Source: Candidatus Sumerlaeia bacterium (GTDB lineage Bacteria > Sumerlaeota > Sumerlaeia > SLMS01 > JAHLLQ01). Taken from it: a stretch of DNA of 36,286 bases. Made by a program: the position numbers and the translations under genes. The notes beneath the pieces are model-generated. The model did no database searches. It saw only the letters and a program-made list of their open reading frames with translations, and was not told the DNA's origin. The DNA lies in the NCBI GenBank assembly GCA_028284075.1, contig JANQSL010000169.1, positions 1 through 36,286 of the forward strand, in the 5' to 3' direction. How positions within the stretch are numbered: the first letter of the stretch is position 1; each line of letters starts with the position of its first letter. Of this stretch, positions 1 to 8,339 are shown one piece after another.

Positions 1-662
1 CCCAGGGTCCCGCTGATCTTGATATGAGTTCGTGTGCGCTCCTCCACGTCCGTGCTGGCAAGACCGAAGTCCGCCACCTTCACCCGTCCCGTCTTCGAGA
101 CCATGATATTCTGCGGCTTGATGTCGCGATGAAGCAGCCCCGCTTCGTGCGCCGCCGAAACGCCCGCACAGGCCTCCGCCATGATCCGCAGGATATTGGC
201 ATCCGGGATCTTGGCCTCACGCTGAACGAGCTGCTGGAGATTATCCCCCTCAATGAACTCCATCGCGAAAAAGGTCAGTGGCCCCACATTGTGCCAGGAA
301 TAGATTTGCACGATGTTCTCATGGGCGAGCTGACCCGCCCGCTCCGCCTCCTTGCGAAGCCCCACCAGAGCCTTCTCATCCGCCATATCCGGCAACGCCA
401 GAAACTTGAGCGCCACCCAGCGTCCCAGGCCCCGGTCCTTCGCCAGCATGACCGCGCCCATTCCTCCCCGCCCCAGCACGCGATCCACTTCGAACCCTTC
501 GGATACGGCAATCGCACTGAGCTTGTCAGTAAGCGAGACTTGCTTGACCGGCTCCAGAGGGACTGTTTCGTCCCCGACCGTTTCCGCGTTCCGTATCGAC
601 GTATAGGTTTCGTCGACCTTTTCCTCGAACCGCTCCTCGAGGGCGGCAGCGCCTGCTTCCAT
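1..662 (-). CDS. Serine/threonine protein kinase, N-terminal part (cut by window edge)
   Basis: Hanks-type Ser/Thr kinase, of which the first 220 residues lie in the window; the rest runs off the left edge. Visible motifs, in order: glycine-rich loop GRGGMGAV, the VALKFL lysine, the catalytic loop HRDIKPQN with its His at residue 178, DFG at 198-200, and the start of the activation segment (SGTLG) at the edge. I chose the ATG at 660-662 because a GAGG ribosome site lies just upstream and because about 65 acidic residues precede the kinase core, as in many bacterial kinases. Whether there is a transmembrane segment or sensor domain cannot be seen. It is divergent from anmK. Its targets are unknown; an FHA-domain protein that could read phosphothreonine is encoded at 17928-19526. 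The family call is secure. Confidence 0.93.
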   Translation of the reverse strand, partial: MEAGAAALEERFEEKVDETYTSIRNAETVGDETVPLEPVKQVSLTDKLSAIAVSEGFEVDRVLGRGGMGAVMLAKDRGLGRWVALKFLALPDMADEKALVGLRKEAERAGQLAHENIVQIYSWHNVGPLTFFAMEFIEGDNLQQLVQREAKIPDANILRIMAEACAGVSAAHEAGLLHRDIKPQNIMVSKTGRVKVADFGLASTDVEERTRTHIKISGTL

Positions 663-794
663 ATGCGACCTCGACGGATTTTACGGATGATACCAGATTG
701 AAGTGTGGGTCATTCCCTCCTGGTCGTCAAATCAGGAGTGAATCCCTCGGGTTTTTGGATTGGCCGCCCGCGTTCTCTGCGACGACATCAAGGC

Positions 795-1964
795 ATGATC
801 GAGTTAATTGCGCCCCTTCTCCGCAAACAGTCCCGCATCGGCATTGGTCTGATTTCCGGAACTTCCGCCGACGGCATCGACGCCGTGCTGGTCCGGCTGA
901 CGGGTTGCGGACCGGGAACACAGGTCGAAACACTGGCTTTCAGCAGCGATCCCTGGCCCGGCGACCTACGCGCGAGAATCCTCGCCTGCTACGACGGCCA
1001 CGTCTCCGATGTTTGCAGGTTGAACGTCGATACGGCCGCAAGCCTCGCCGACGCTGCCATCCGCATTGCCGAATCGGCGGAAATGGAGATTGGCGGCGTC
1101 GACTTCATCGCTTCCCACGGCCAGACCATCTGGCACGAACCGCGGGCCGAAGAGCGCGGTGCCGCCACACTGCAAATTGGCGACGGAGATATCATCGCCG
1201 AGCGAACCGGTTGTTTCACAATCTCCGACATGCGCATGCGGGACATCGCCGCCGGGGGAGAAGGTGCGCCGCTTGTTTCCTACACGGACCAGCTTCTTTT
1301 TTCCGAGCCGGGACGGCGGCGCGTGCTGGTTAATCTCGGTGGTATTGCGAATCTGACCCTCGTCGATGCGGACAAGCCGGAATCCCTGATTGCCTTCGAT
1401 ACCGGCCCCGCCAACTCGCTGATGGACTATGCGGCAGCGCTGGCGCAGCCTGAAACAGGCTATGACCGCGGAGGAGAACTGGCAAAATCAGGAGTGATCA
1501 ACGAAGCCCTGCTGACCGAGCTGCTTTCGGATTCCTATTTCGACATGCAACCGCCGAAATCCACCGGACGCGAGCGTTTTGGCCAGGCGCTCTTTCAAAC
1601 CATCCGGGAGAAACACTCGGAGATTTCCGCCTCTGATTTGTGTGCGACCTTTACGGAATTGTCGGCGCGCACTCTCGTCGAAGCGATTGAACGCTTTGTG
1701 GGCGAACCCGTTCATGACGTGATCGTGGCTGGCGGAGGAGCCCACAACCCCGTGCTCATGTCTTCCATCGGGGAGAAACTCTCCCGAATGACCTCTCCGC
1801 CTGTTCTGCAAACCTCCGACGACTACGGAATCGATATCGACGCGAAGGAAGCCATCGCCTTCGCAGTCATGGGAAACGAAACGCTGCATGCCCGTCCCGG
1901 CAACCTGCCCGCCGCCACCGGGGCGCGGCGGGCGGTTCCCCTGGGCAAGATTTCCCTGCCCTGA
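795..1964 (+). CDS. anmK: Anhydro-N-acetylmuramic acid kinase
   Basis: AnmK opens and phosphorylates 1,6-anhydro-MurNAc with ATP, giving MurNAc-6-phosphate, a cytoplasmic step of peptidoglycan recycling. The protein shows the family signatures: an N-terminal GLISGTSADGIDAVLV loop, the IASHGQTIWHEP stretch, the VNLGGIANLT and FDTGPANSLMD segments, and a C-terminal VAGGGAHNPVLM segment of the ASKHA fold. The ATG at 795 gives 389 residues, the usual family length, and places the first motif close to the N-terminus. The frame is open upstream to a GTG at 705, but those 30 extra residues do not look like family sequence. Its stop lies next to the stop of the convergent secreted-protein gene. A secreted NagZ-like GH3 is encoded at 21588-23363, so the organism probably recycles or scavenges muropeptides. 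Confidence 0.95.
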   Translation: MIELIAPLLRKQSRIGIGLISGTSADGIDAVLVRLTGCGPGTQVETLAFSSDPWPGDLRARILACYDGHVSDVCRLNVDTAASLADAAIRIAESAEMEIGGVDFIASHGQTIWHEPRAEERGAATLQIGDGDIIAERTGCFTISDMRMRDIAAGGEGAPLVSYTDQLLFSEPGRRRVLVNLGGIANLTLVDADKPESLIAFDTGPANSLMDYAAALAQPETGYDRGGELAKSGVINEALLTELLSDSYFDMQPPKSTGRERFGQALFQTIREKHSEISASDLCATFTELSARTLVEAIERFVGEPVHDVIVAGGGAHNPVLMSSIGEKLSRMTSPPVLQTSDDYGIDIDAKEAIAFAVMGNETLHARPGNLPAATGARRAVPLGKISLP

Positions 1965-1965
1965 C

Positions 1966-2709
1966 TTACTCCAGCAGAGCCCAGTTCTTCACCGACGCGG
2001 GAGGCGCTGTCGCCGCCTGCCAGGCCGACGGATCCGGCGACGGGAAACCACCGAAGCTCAGGCCGATCCACTCATCGTTCGTCAGAGTGTGTCCTGTAAT
2101 TCCCGTCGATGCTCCGGCCCATGACACGCCGCTGTCACTGCTCAGCAGCAGTCCCCAGAAGTCGCCCGACAGCCACGCCGAAGCGAACTGATCGTCCGTG
2201 TCCGTCGGCCCGTTGCTGACGTCATCCGCACCACTGCTGTCCCAGGGACCCGTGGCGGGTGGCTGCAGAGTTCCGCCAAAGGAAAACGCACCGCCATCCT
2301 GGTCAGCGTCGTAACCAAAGCCGAAAACGGAAACGCCAAAGCTGCCGGGAGCGCTTTCGAACCAGAAAAGATACGGATCGGCGGTAACAATCGTGCTGAC
2401 CATATCCTCCGCCGTTGCGGTTCCGTCCCAGCGGTATCCCCAGAGCCATGCTTCCGTCGTGGCGCTGTCGTTGAAATCGATCACCAGAGCCGCGCGATTG
2501 GCTCCCGTGCCGATCCAGTACTGAACATCGTCGAAGGGATCCGTCCCCTTCGTTTGCGGCAGTGTCTTCTCCACCGCATTGGCCGCCTCAACATCGGAAA
2601 GCGAGATGCCCGGAGGCAACTGGGCATGACCGCCGGTCGGAGTGTCGGCGGCAACCGGCGCCGCCAGAAGAGCCAGCGCCGGCAGTGTTGCAAGTCTCAG
2701 TGTTTTCAC
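1966..2709 (-). CDS. Secreted protein under cobalamin riboswitch, W-type C-terminal tail
   Basis: A 247-residue exported protein starting at GTG 2709, preceded by AAGGGA. It has a signal peptide (KTLRLATLPALALLAAPVAA) and no lipobox. The mature part contains DDVQYWIGTGANRAALVIDF, a WGYRWDGTATAEDM segment and a GFGYDADQDG segment. I recall this arrangement from poorly described secreted, often PEP-CTERM-tagged proteins that occur near B12 riboswitches, but I cannot name a family. The protein ends in APPASVKNWALLE, resembling the tails of three other secreted proteins in this window. A cobalamin aptamer lies upstream on the same strand, so expression is probably repressed when B12 is plentiful. 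A role in capturing or handling corrinoids at the cell surface is inference; no transport domain is visible. Confidence 0.8.
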   Translation of the reverse strand: MKTLRLATLPALALLAAPVAADTPTGGHAQLPPGISLSDVEAANAVEKTLPQTKGTDPFDDVQYWIGTGANRAALVIDFNDSATTEAWLWGYRWDGTATAEDMVSTIVTADPYLFWFESAPGSFGVSVFGFGYDADQDGGAFSFGGTLQPPATGPWDSSGADDVSNGPTDTDDQFASAWLSGDFWGLLLSSDSGVSWAGASTGITGHTLTNDEWIGLSFGGFPSPDPSAWQAATAPPASVKNWALLE

Positions 2710-2979
2710 AGTATTCCCTTTCGAAGGAAAAGTGTTTGTCCCCGGCATGCGGGGCGAAAGGCTCGGTCGCGCGAATGCTAACGACGCGAAAACCGCGATG
2801 GCTTTTGGCCATCCGGCGGTCGGAATACTGCTTTCGGAAGTGGTCGGTAAGATTCGATGCGCACGCGTGGACACAACCCACGGGAGCGGACAATCGCGTC
2901 ACCGCAATCGTCTTTGAATCCGCTTCACCCTCGAAAGCGATTCGATTTCCAAAACACGATGTTTCCCGTGCTTTGGTCG
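2710..2979 (-). other. Long leader between riboswitch aptamer and GTG start
   Basis: About 270 bases separate the 3' end of the B12 aptamer from the start codon at 2709. No convincing gene lies here; open frames through it also cross the aptamer and have no family features. A small CCCCG/CGGGG hairpin with a CATGC loop lies near 2745-2760, shortly before the ribosome site, but it has no U-run. The expression platform could work at translation level through this hairpin. That is inference. Confidence 0.45.
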
Positions 2980-3160
2980 CTGGCAGGTCTTCGGACTCGT
3001 GGGCTGTTCGGCCTTCCCGGTCGGGGCCGCCTTGTCTACCGGCCGTCGCTTCCCGGCTCATCCACGAGCCAGTGCTTCTGACGGCTTTCGTTCCCACTCA
3101 CCGCTGCGGGGCAGTTCCGGTATTGCACCGGATTCCCTCTTGCGACGCGTTGCGAGGAAG
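2980..3160 (-). promoter_or_regulatory. Cobalamin (AdoCbl-type) riboswitch
   Basis: Read on the minus strand, the segment carries the conserved B12-box elements in the right order: GGGAATCCGGTGCAA, CGGAACTGCCCCGCAGCGG, a GGGAACGAAAGCCG block, AAGCACTGG, GGGAAGCGACGGCCGGTAG, and the closing GAGTCCGAAGACCTGCCAG. This is the class-I cobalamin aptamer consensus, typical of genes for B12 uptake or synthesis. It faces the secreted protein at 1966-2709. Just 5' of it (3149-3171) is a perfect 8-bp hairpin, CGTTGCGA/TCGCAACG, which may be part of the leader or the end of a neighbouring signal. The ends given are approximate. Confidence 0.9.
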
Positions 3161-3363
3161 AATCGCAACGTGAACCAACGATGGCCAGCGGATAGTGCCG
3201 GGCAGTCGTCGCGGTCAATGACAATACATCACGGACCCGGCAGTCCGGTTGCCCCGGCAGAGATTCTGTAAGGATCATAACCGGAACCTTCCCATGAAAG
3301 GCGTCAAAGCTGACAACCGACTTCGATGGCAGCCTGATTTTACCCTTCGCGATTCTCGGACTC

Positions 3364-3612
3364 GTGATGACAATCGGCTATGCTGTCTGGTTGTGGCAGC
3401 GCGCGAAAGCAAAGCGCGGCAGTGCCGAAGACTTCGTTCCCTCCAAACGCAACTCCCTCGAAGACGAACTCCGGTCCGAACTCGACGCAATCCGCGGTAA
3501 CGAGGCTAACAGGACCGATGACGATGACATCGCTCTCGATCTTCCCCGTGACGAACGCGAACGTCAGCAACGCATACGCGCTCTCGCCGGAGATGAGGCG
3601 GAAAAAGAATAA
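3364..3612 (+). CDS. Small single-TM protein with charged tail
   Basis: An 82-residue frame starting at GTG 3364, with an in-frame ATG directly after it. It reads as one membrane helix followed by a highly charged soluble tail (DELRSEL, RTDDDDIALDLPRDERERQQ). The in-frame sequence upstream, back to about 3310, continues the hydrophobic helix (LILPFAILGLV) and is preceded by AAAGG, so the true start may be a rare CTG at 3310; starting at 3364 would cut the helix. I do not recognise a family. Layout resembles small CcmD-like or cytochrome-associated membrane proteins only in general shape, and I make no claim of function. It converges on the membrane protein gene ending at 3637. Confidence 0.6.
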   Translation: MMTIGYAVWLWQRAKAKRGSAEDFVPSKRNSLEDELRSELDAIRGNEANRTDDDDIALDLPRDERERQQRIRALAGDEAEKE

Positions 3613-3636
3613 CAGCGTTTTCGTGAACACGCGGGG

Positions 3637-4533
3637 CTATTTTTCCCCGGCCCGTTCCTCGTTCATGATGAATGCACGGACGTCGTCATCGAATTCCTGC
3701 GAACTGTATGAATTTTTGATGCGAATCATGATGGCAAAACCAATTAACACGCATATGAACCAGATCAGGCCGATACCGGTGTAGACGAGTTCTCCGGTAA
3801 GAGAACCCATTTGAAGCCAAAGCATTGCCAGAAAAAAGGAGAGTGGTGTTTCCAGAAGAAGATGGGTCAGAACATTTGGCTGACTGCTCTTCCACAAGAG
3901 TTCAGGTGGGCAGAGGTTCTTCCGGTGCCGGTGCATCTTCTCTTCATTGAGTGGAGAGATGCGCAGCAGGATAAACAGATAGAAGACAAACAGGCAGGTC
4001 TTCAGCAGGATCTGAATTGGAAACAGATGTGAACCCTCAATGGGAGTTCCGATCAGACACAGGAAAATGAAAGCCACAATGGATGTCTCAGTGTGATAAG
4101 CTCTGTTCAGTACGGTAACCAGGAATCGGCCGGAGTAGCCGGCGATCAGCAGATCACGCAGTATGCCGTTGTTGCGCAGCAGCATGATTCTCTCAAACCG
4201 TCTGATCTCGACAAAGATCAGGGTATGGAGAAAAGGGATGACAAAAAGCGGAAAGAGCAAAACCCACCGGGTATTTGGAGGCAGGAGGTATGAGAGGGCC
4301 TCCGCGCAAACACCACAGAGTGCAAAAACAAGCAGGTCCAGGTACCTCGGCTTGAAGATGCGCTTCGACCACGGAAGTCCGACACCCCGCTCCATCTTGA
4401 AGAGCGGGTGACCGGCGATTTCCTCGAACGTGCATTCGGCCTTCAATCCTGTCACCGCTCCTGGACTTCCTGCTCCTCGCCAGCCCCCGGTGTCCCCCTC
4501 ATTGCCTCCTCTGTGCTCCTCGCTTAATGGCAC
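3637..4533 (-). CDS. Unknown polytopic membrane protein (about six TM helices)
   Basis: A 298-residue frame from GTG 4533. After about 60 soluble N-terminal residues come about six hydrophobic segments: LDLLVFALCGVCAEALSYL, WVLLFPLFVIPFLHTLIFV, SIVAFIFLCLIG, LLKTCLFVFYLFILL, FFLAMLWLQMG and IGLIWFICVLIGFAIMI. The C-terminus is charged and probably cytoplasmic. The N-terminal region is Gly/Glu-rich and the start has no clear ribosome site, so translation may begin further in, for example at the Met of FKMERGVG. The coding sequence looks clearly richer in A and T than its neighbours, which hints at separate ancestry. I do not recognise the family. Confidence 0.65.
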   Translation of the reverse strand: MPLSEEHRGGNEGDTGGWRGAGSPGAVTGLKAECTFEEIAGHPLFKMERGVGLPWSKRIFKPRYLDLLVFALCGVCAEALSYLLPPNTRWVLLFPLFVIPFLHTLIFVEIRRFERIMLLRNNGILRDLLIAGYSGRFLVTVLNRAYHTETSIVAFIFLCLIGTPIEGSHLFPIQILLKTCLFVFYLFILLRISPLNEEKMHRHRKNLCPPELLWKSSQPNVLTHLLLETPLSFFLAMLWLQMGSLTGELVYTGIGLIWFICVLIGFAIMIRIKNSYSSQEFDDDVRAFIMNEERAGEK

Positions 4534-4686
4534 CTTCGTGGTTCCGGTTTTCCATATTTCCCATTCCTTCCATATCTCCCAAAACGAGCTTTCTGATTAA
4601 AGGTTCCCATTTCTCCCATATTTCCCACGGATTCCTGAAATTCCAGGCCACCTGTGGTTCACTTCTTTCCATCGAGTCTGACCGGC
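4534..4686. other. Purine/pyrimidine-biased noncoding block
   Basis: This stretch holds no supported gene. On the plus strand it is rich in TTCC/TCCC words repeated with variation (TTCCATATTTCCCATTCC, TTCCATATCTCCCA, TTCTCCCATATTTCCCA). On the minus strand this reads as GGGAAATATGGGAGAAATGGGA. The open frames that cross it have low-complexity, Trp/Met/Asn-rich translations and are probably not genes. It looks like degenerate intergenic repeat sequence next to the inverted-repeat element at 4687-4852. Confidence 0.5.
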
Positions 4687-4852
4687 CCTTCGTCTCTACC
4701 CGCGCCTTCGCCCGGAAAAAGAACAAGGCCTGCAAGAACAGCGAAAAAGTGAATCGCAAGACCACAAGACCAATAACCAACTGATAGGACACAGGACCAA
4801 CATCCATGAAAGCAAGACAACGAACCGGCGAAGGCGCGGATAAAGACGAAGC
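4687..4852. repeat. Inverted repeat of 27-28 bp around a 109-bp core
   Basis: The left arm (4688-4715) begins CTTCGTCTCTACCCGCGCC. The right arm (4825-4851), read in reverse complement, begins CTTCGTCTTTATCCGCGCC. The arms agree at all but two substitutions and one inserted C. The core has short direct words such as AGACCACA/AGACCAAT and GGACACAGGACC. The element starts only a few bases after the stop codon of the ABC transporter gene. It could be a MITE- or REP-like element, or a large hairpin acting in termination or mRNA protection. No transposase is near and no target-site duplication is obvious to me. Confidence 0.65.
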
Positions 4853-4855
4853 CTC

Positions 4856-6625
4856 CTACGACTGCAGAGCGAGCATCTCGTGAAACAGACCTTCCTGCTG
4901 CAGCAACTCCTCTCGCGTTCCCATCTCAACGATGCGCCCGTGCTCCAGCACCACGATACGATGAGCGTTGCGAATTGTCGAGAGACGATGAGCGATGACA
5001 AACGTCGTGCGGCCCCGGGCCAGGCGCTCGATGGCCTCCTGGACCTGCCGCTCCGAAACGACATCGAGGGCCGACGTGGCCTCATCGAGAACAATAATGC
5101 GTGGATCCCGCACGAAGGCCCGTGCAATGGCCACACGTTGACGCTGGCCGCCCGACAGCGTCGCCCCTCCCTCGCCAACCGCCGTGTCCAGACCCGTCGG
5201 ATGATTGTCGACGAAACCCCGCAGGTTGGCCATGTCGATGGCATCGTTGATCCGGTCATCCGTCAGACCGTCCAGCCCGTAGGCGATGTTCTCCCGCAGA
5301 GTGCCGGAAAACAGCAGCGGCTGTTGCGGAACAACACTGATGAAACGGCGCCACGTTCGCATGTCGATGGACTCCATATCGACTCCATCGAGAAGAATAC
5401 GCCCCGCCGTTGGGCGCCGGAAACCGATGAGAAGACTGACCAGCGTCGACTTGCCCGAACCGGAATGTCCCACCAGGGCCACCATCTCACCCGGCTTGAC
5501 GTCCAGGCTGAACTCATGCACGGCCGGCTCATCGTTCTCGCGGTAGCGAAACTCGATGTTCTCGAACTCAACCTTTCCACTCACCTCCGTGACCTCCTGC
5601 CGCCCTTCGTTGTGCTCGAGGTCAGGACATTCAATCACCTCTCCGATGGACCGAACGGACTCGATACCCTTTGTGTAGATCGGAAAAGTGTTCACGATGG
5701 CTTCGATACTGCCGATCATCATGCCGAACAGACTTTGATAGATCACAATATCGCCGGGCTTGATATAGCCCTTCCATGCGAACCAGAAGGCGACAAACAA
5801 CATGCCCGCCGTCGCCGCCTGAAAGGTCACCCAGCTCGATGAACCGAACACCGCATTCAGACGATCGAGTTCATAACCCTTTCGTTCCACCCTCTCGAAC
5901 TGCTCCTCCAGCGCGCGCCCCGTGCATTCCTCCACACCATGCGCCCGAGTTACGGGCATCATGGCAATGTGCTCCGTCACATCGGCATTCATCGACTCCA
6001 TTTGAACGCGGAATTCCTCGTTTCGCGCCTTCATCATTCCGCGGAAGAACCGGATAAGAGTCAGACTCATGGGCGCCATCACGACAAAGGCGCACAGTAT
6101 CCAGGGTTCCGTGAACGCCGTGTAGACAATCGCCATCAGAATCGAGGACAGCATCATCGGCGCCATCATACCCATGTGCCAGCACATGAACTGCACCTGC
6201 TCGACATCGCGGAGCACCTTCGCCTGCAGTTTGCCGCTCTTCGCCGTGTCCAGAAACGAAAAGGACAGATGCTGCAGTCTGGTGATCAAGGCGACCCGAA
6301 GCCGCGCTTCCATGCGGCGGATTGCACCGCTCAGGCGGGTCGAGAGGAACACCTGGAGTGGAATATTAAAGATCAAAAGGACGGCATAGACGGTGGCGAA
6401 CACCAAAAGACCTTCGGTCGAATGATCCTCCTGACCTGAAAGAGTATTGATCATTCGTCCCACAAGGAACGGGAGAGCCCATGCCGGCAAATGCTTGAGG
6501 AGAAAAATCAGATAGAACCAGGCATACCACCACCACCGCCGGTCCAGCAGATACAGAATGGTCTGCATGGGGCGGCTGCTCTGATAGTTGTAATGCAGTG
6601 GATCCCGGAACGCGCGCGTACTCAT
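4856..6625 (-). CDS. ABC exporter half-transporter (MsbA-like, TM plus ATPase fused)
   Basis: A 589-residue type-IV ABC exporter subunit: about six membrane helices over residues 20-320, then the nucleotide-binding domain. Walker A is GHSGSGKST near residue 385, the signature LSGGQRQR is near 488, Walker B IIVLDEATSALD is near 510, and the H-loop is AHRLST. Such half-transporters work as homodimers and export lipids, lipid-linked sugars, peptides or drugs. Its ATG overlaps the stop of the glycosyltransferase gene in an ATGA, so the two are translationally coupled. The operon context (CrtI-like enzyme, GT39) suggests a lipid or glycolipid substrate, but this is inference. All catalytic motifs are intact. 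Confidence 0.93.
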   Translation of the reverse strand: MSTRAFRDPLHYNYQSSRPMQTILYLLDRRWWWYAWFYLIFLLKHLPAWALPFLVGRMINTLSGQEDHSTEGLLVFATVYAVLLIFNIPLQVFLSTRLSGAIRRMEARLRVALITRLQHLSFSFLDTAKSGKLQAKVLRDVEQVQFMCWHMGMMAPMMLSSILMAIVYTAFTEPWILCAFVVMAPMSLTLIRFFRGMMKARNEEFRVQMESMNADVTEHIAMMPVTRAHGVEECTGRALEEQFERVERKGYELDRLNAVFGSSSWVTFQAATAGMLFVAFWFAWKGYIKPGDIVIYQSLFGMMIGSIEAIVNTFPIYTKGIESVRSIGEVIECPDLEHNEGRQEVTEVSGKVEFENIEFRYRENDEPAVHEFSLDVKPGEMVALVGHSGSGKSTLVSLLIGFRRPTAGRILLDGVDMESIDMRTWRRFISVVPQQPLLFSGTLRENIAYGLDGLTDDRINDAIDMANLRGFVDNHPTGLDTAVGEGGATLSGGQRQRVAIARAFVRDPRIIVLDEATSALDVVSERQVQEAIERLARGRTTFVIAHRLSTIRNAHRIVVLEHGRIVEMGTREELLQQEGLFHEMLALQS

Positions 6626-8337
6626 GGAGATGAAGCACTCCAGTTCTCGCCGGGTTCGAGCTCCACGAGTTCACTGCGCAGGTCGCTCGGCGTTTCAATC
6701 TCGAATACGCGTGTGATAGCGCTTTCTCCCCGGTTGGCAACCTCGATCGACCACTTCGAGTTCCAGACAACAAAATGCCGTGTGGCATAAGGCCGAACGG
6801 AAGGACAGACCCCATGGGCACGAACCTCCAGTCCACCGTCGCGAAAAACAATCGAATCGGGACAGGGCGTTGCTGTCTCACGGTTGCTGACAAGGTACAG
6901 CTCATCATGCTTCTCCAGCTCCCATGCTCCCAACTCATACAACTGAACGTTGCCGGTCTCCGCACGAACTTTGCTCAACTGACGTGTCAGGACATAAGCT
7001 GCCTCCTCTCCCGAAAGCAATTCCACCACCTCGGCGCGTGTGACTCGCGGAATCATGGTTCCCAGGTGAAACTGCACTCCGTAGGGGGGATTCTGGTGAA
7101 CGAATGGAAAAGCCGGGCCAAACTGATCCATGAGATCCGCCGCGATTTCCCGCACCTGCCTCGACTCGATCAGTTCTTCATCCCTCTTCAGTTCCGCCAG
7201 GTGATAAACCGGGAATCCAACAAGCGCGATCACACCGGCAGCCGCGATTCTCGCATAAAGTCCCATGGCGGAAACATTTTTCAGCAACCGCGCCAGTTCA
7301 CGCCCCGCAAGCAATGCGGCCGGAGGCACCAGTGGCCAGAGATGCAAATGCCGCTGATGTGTGGAGGCTCCGAACAGCAGCAGTCCACCGAGAAGCCAGC
7401 ACGTCGCAAATCGCTCAAGCGCACGTTCATCCTCCCTTGCTGCAGGCGAGCGTATTGCCCGGTAAACACCTCGCAGCGTGAACAGCGACCAGGGAGCAAA
7501 AGTCGCCAGCAGATAGAGAGTGGGAACGTAAATCCGGCTGAATGGAATCGAAGAGTCATCATCTTCACCTCCCACGGCATGACCCACCAGTTCCCGGCGG
7601 ATCATTTTGTCGATCAGCCGGTCGCCGAATTCAAACCATGCCAGCGCAAACCACCCGCCGCAGAGAACGAGATAGATCCCAAGTCCTGTCAACTGGGGAA
7701 CCGGACGCACGATCCTGCCACCCGCCCCTTTCCCTTCCCAAAAAACGGCAGACAATCCCAGGGCTCCCAGGAGCAGTCCCAGCGGCCCTTTCGTGAGAGT
7801 TGCCAGTGCTGCGACGCACCAGAACGCAATCCAGCCTCTGCCCGTTCTCCACCCGTGAAACGCCAGCATTGCCGCAGCCACAACGAGCCCCGCGAAAACG
7901 GTGTCCGATCTGTTTAACGAGAGTTGCGCATCTCCTGCCGGAGAAAGAACCAGCGTGGCGGCCGCGAGGATTCCCGCTGTGGGGCCGAAATGTTTTTCAC
8001 CTGCCTTGGTCAGGATAATGACGCTGAGCAGTGTGAACAACAGACAGTGCAGGTAGAGTGATGTTGTTGTGAGTTCTCCGCCGGACATCACGGCTGACGT
8101 CAAAACAATCACCCATGTCGAAAACGGAGGCTTCGACATGACATCACCGGTATCGTCTTCCTGGACGATCCGGTTTCCGTTGGTCAACGCATCCAGTGCG
8201 TAAGCCGCGGGGCGTTGCTGATCGTTTGCCATGATGGCATCCGGCATCGCCATCTTCGCGGCAAACAGGACGATACACAACACCGGTACTAAAAGAGCCG
8301 GCCAGAGCAGTGAACGCGGCTCTCGATTGACTGGCAT
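6622..8337 (-). CDS. GT39/ArnT-like polytopic glycosyltransferase
   Basis: A 571-residue integral membrane glycosyltransferase of the PMT/ArnT (GT39/GT83) type. These enzymes take a sugar from a polyprenyl-phosphate donor and attach it to a lipid or protein on the outer face of the inner membrane. Seen here: an early membrane helix, an MSKPPFSTWV segment matching the family KPP motif after the first acidic loop (EDDTGD), many further helices (LLSVIILT, GLLLGALGLSAVF, LYLLATFAPWSLF), and a soluble C-terminal domain of about 170 residues. The ATG at 8337 lies two bases after the stop of the CrtI-like gene. The frame is open further upstream, but that part overlaps the neighbour and lacks family sequence. 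It overlaps the ABC exporter start by four bases. The acceptor is unknown. Confidence 0.88.
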   Translation of the reverse strand: MPVNREPRSLLWPALLVPVLCIVLFAAKMAMPDAIMANDQQRPAAYALDALTNGNRIVQEDDTGDVMSKPPFSTWVIVLTSAVMSGGELTTTSLYLHCLLFTLLSVIILTKAGEKHFGPTAGILAAATLVLSPAGDAQLSLNRSDTVFAGLVVAAAMLAFHGWRTGRGWIAFWCVAALATLTKGPLGLLLGALGLSAVFWEGKGAGGRIVRPVPQLTGLGIYLVLCGGWFALAWFEFGDRLIDKMIRRELVGHAVGGEDDDSSIPFSRIYVPTLYLLATFAPWSLFTLRGVYRAIRSPAAREDERALERFATCWLLGGLLLFGASTHQRHLHLWPLVPPAALLAGRELARLLKNVSAMGLYARIAAAGVIALVGFPVYHLAELKRDEELIESRQVREIAADLMDQFGPAFPFVHQNPPYGVQFHLGTMIPRVTRAEVVELLSGEEAAYVLTRQLSKVRAETGNVQLYELGAWELEKHDELYLVSNRETATPCPDSIVFRDGGLEVRAHGVCPSVRPYATRHFVVWNSKWSIEVANRGESAITRVFEIETPSDLRSELVELEPGENWSASSP

Positions 8338-8339
8338 GG

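Noticed and set aside
2588-3097. A 169-codon minus-strand open frame running through the cobalamin riboswitch
   Set aside because: It translates the aptamer and leader, has no family features, and the aptamer consensus is very clear.
4499-4807. A 102-codon minus-strand frame with a hydrophobic start in the ABC-membrane protein gap
   Set aside because: It spans the inverted repeat and the low-complexity block, and most of its translation is repeat-derived, so coding is doubtful.
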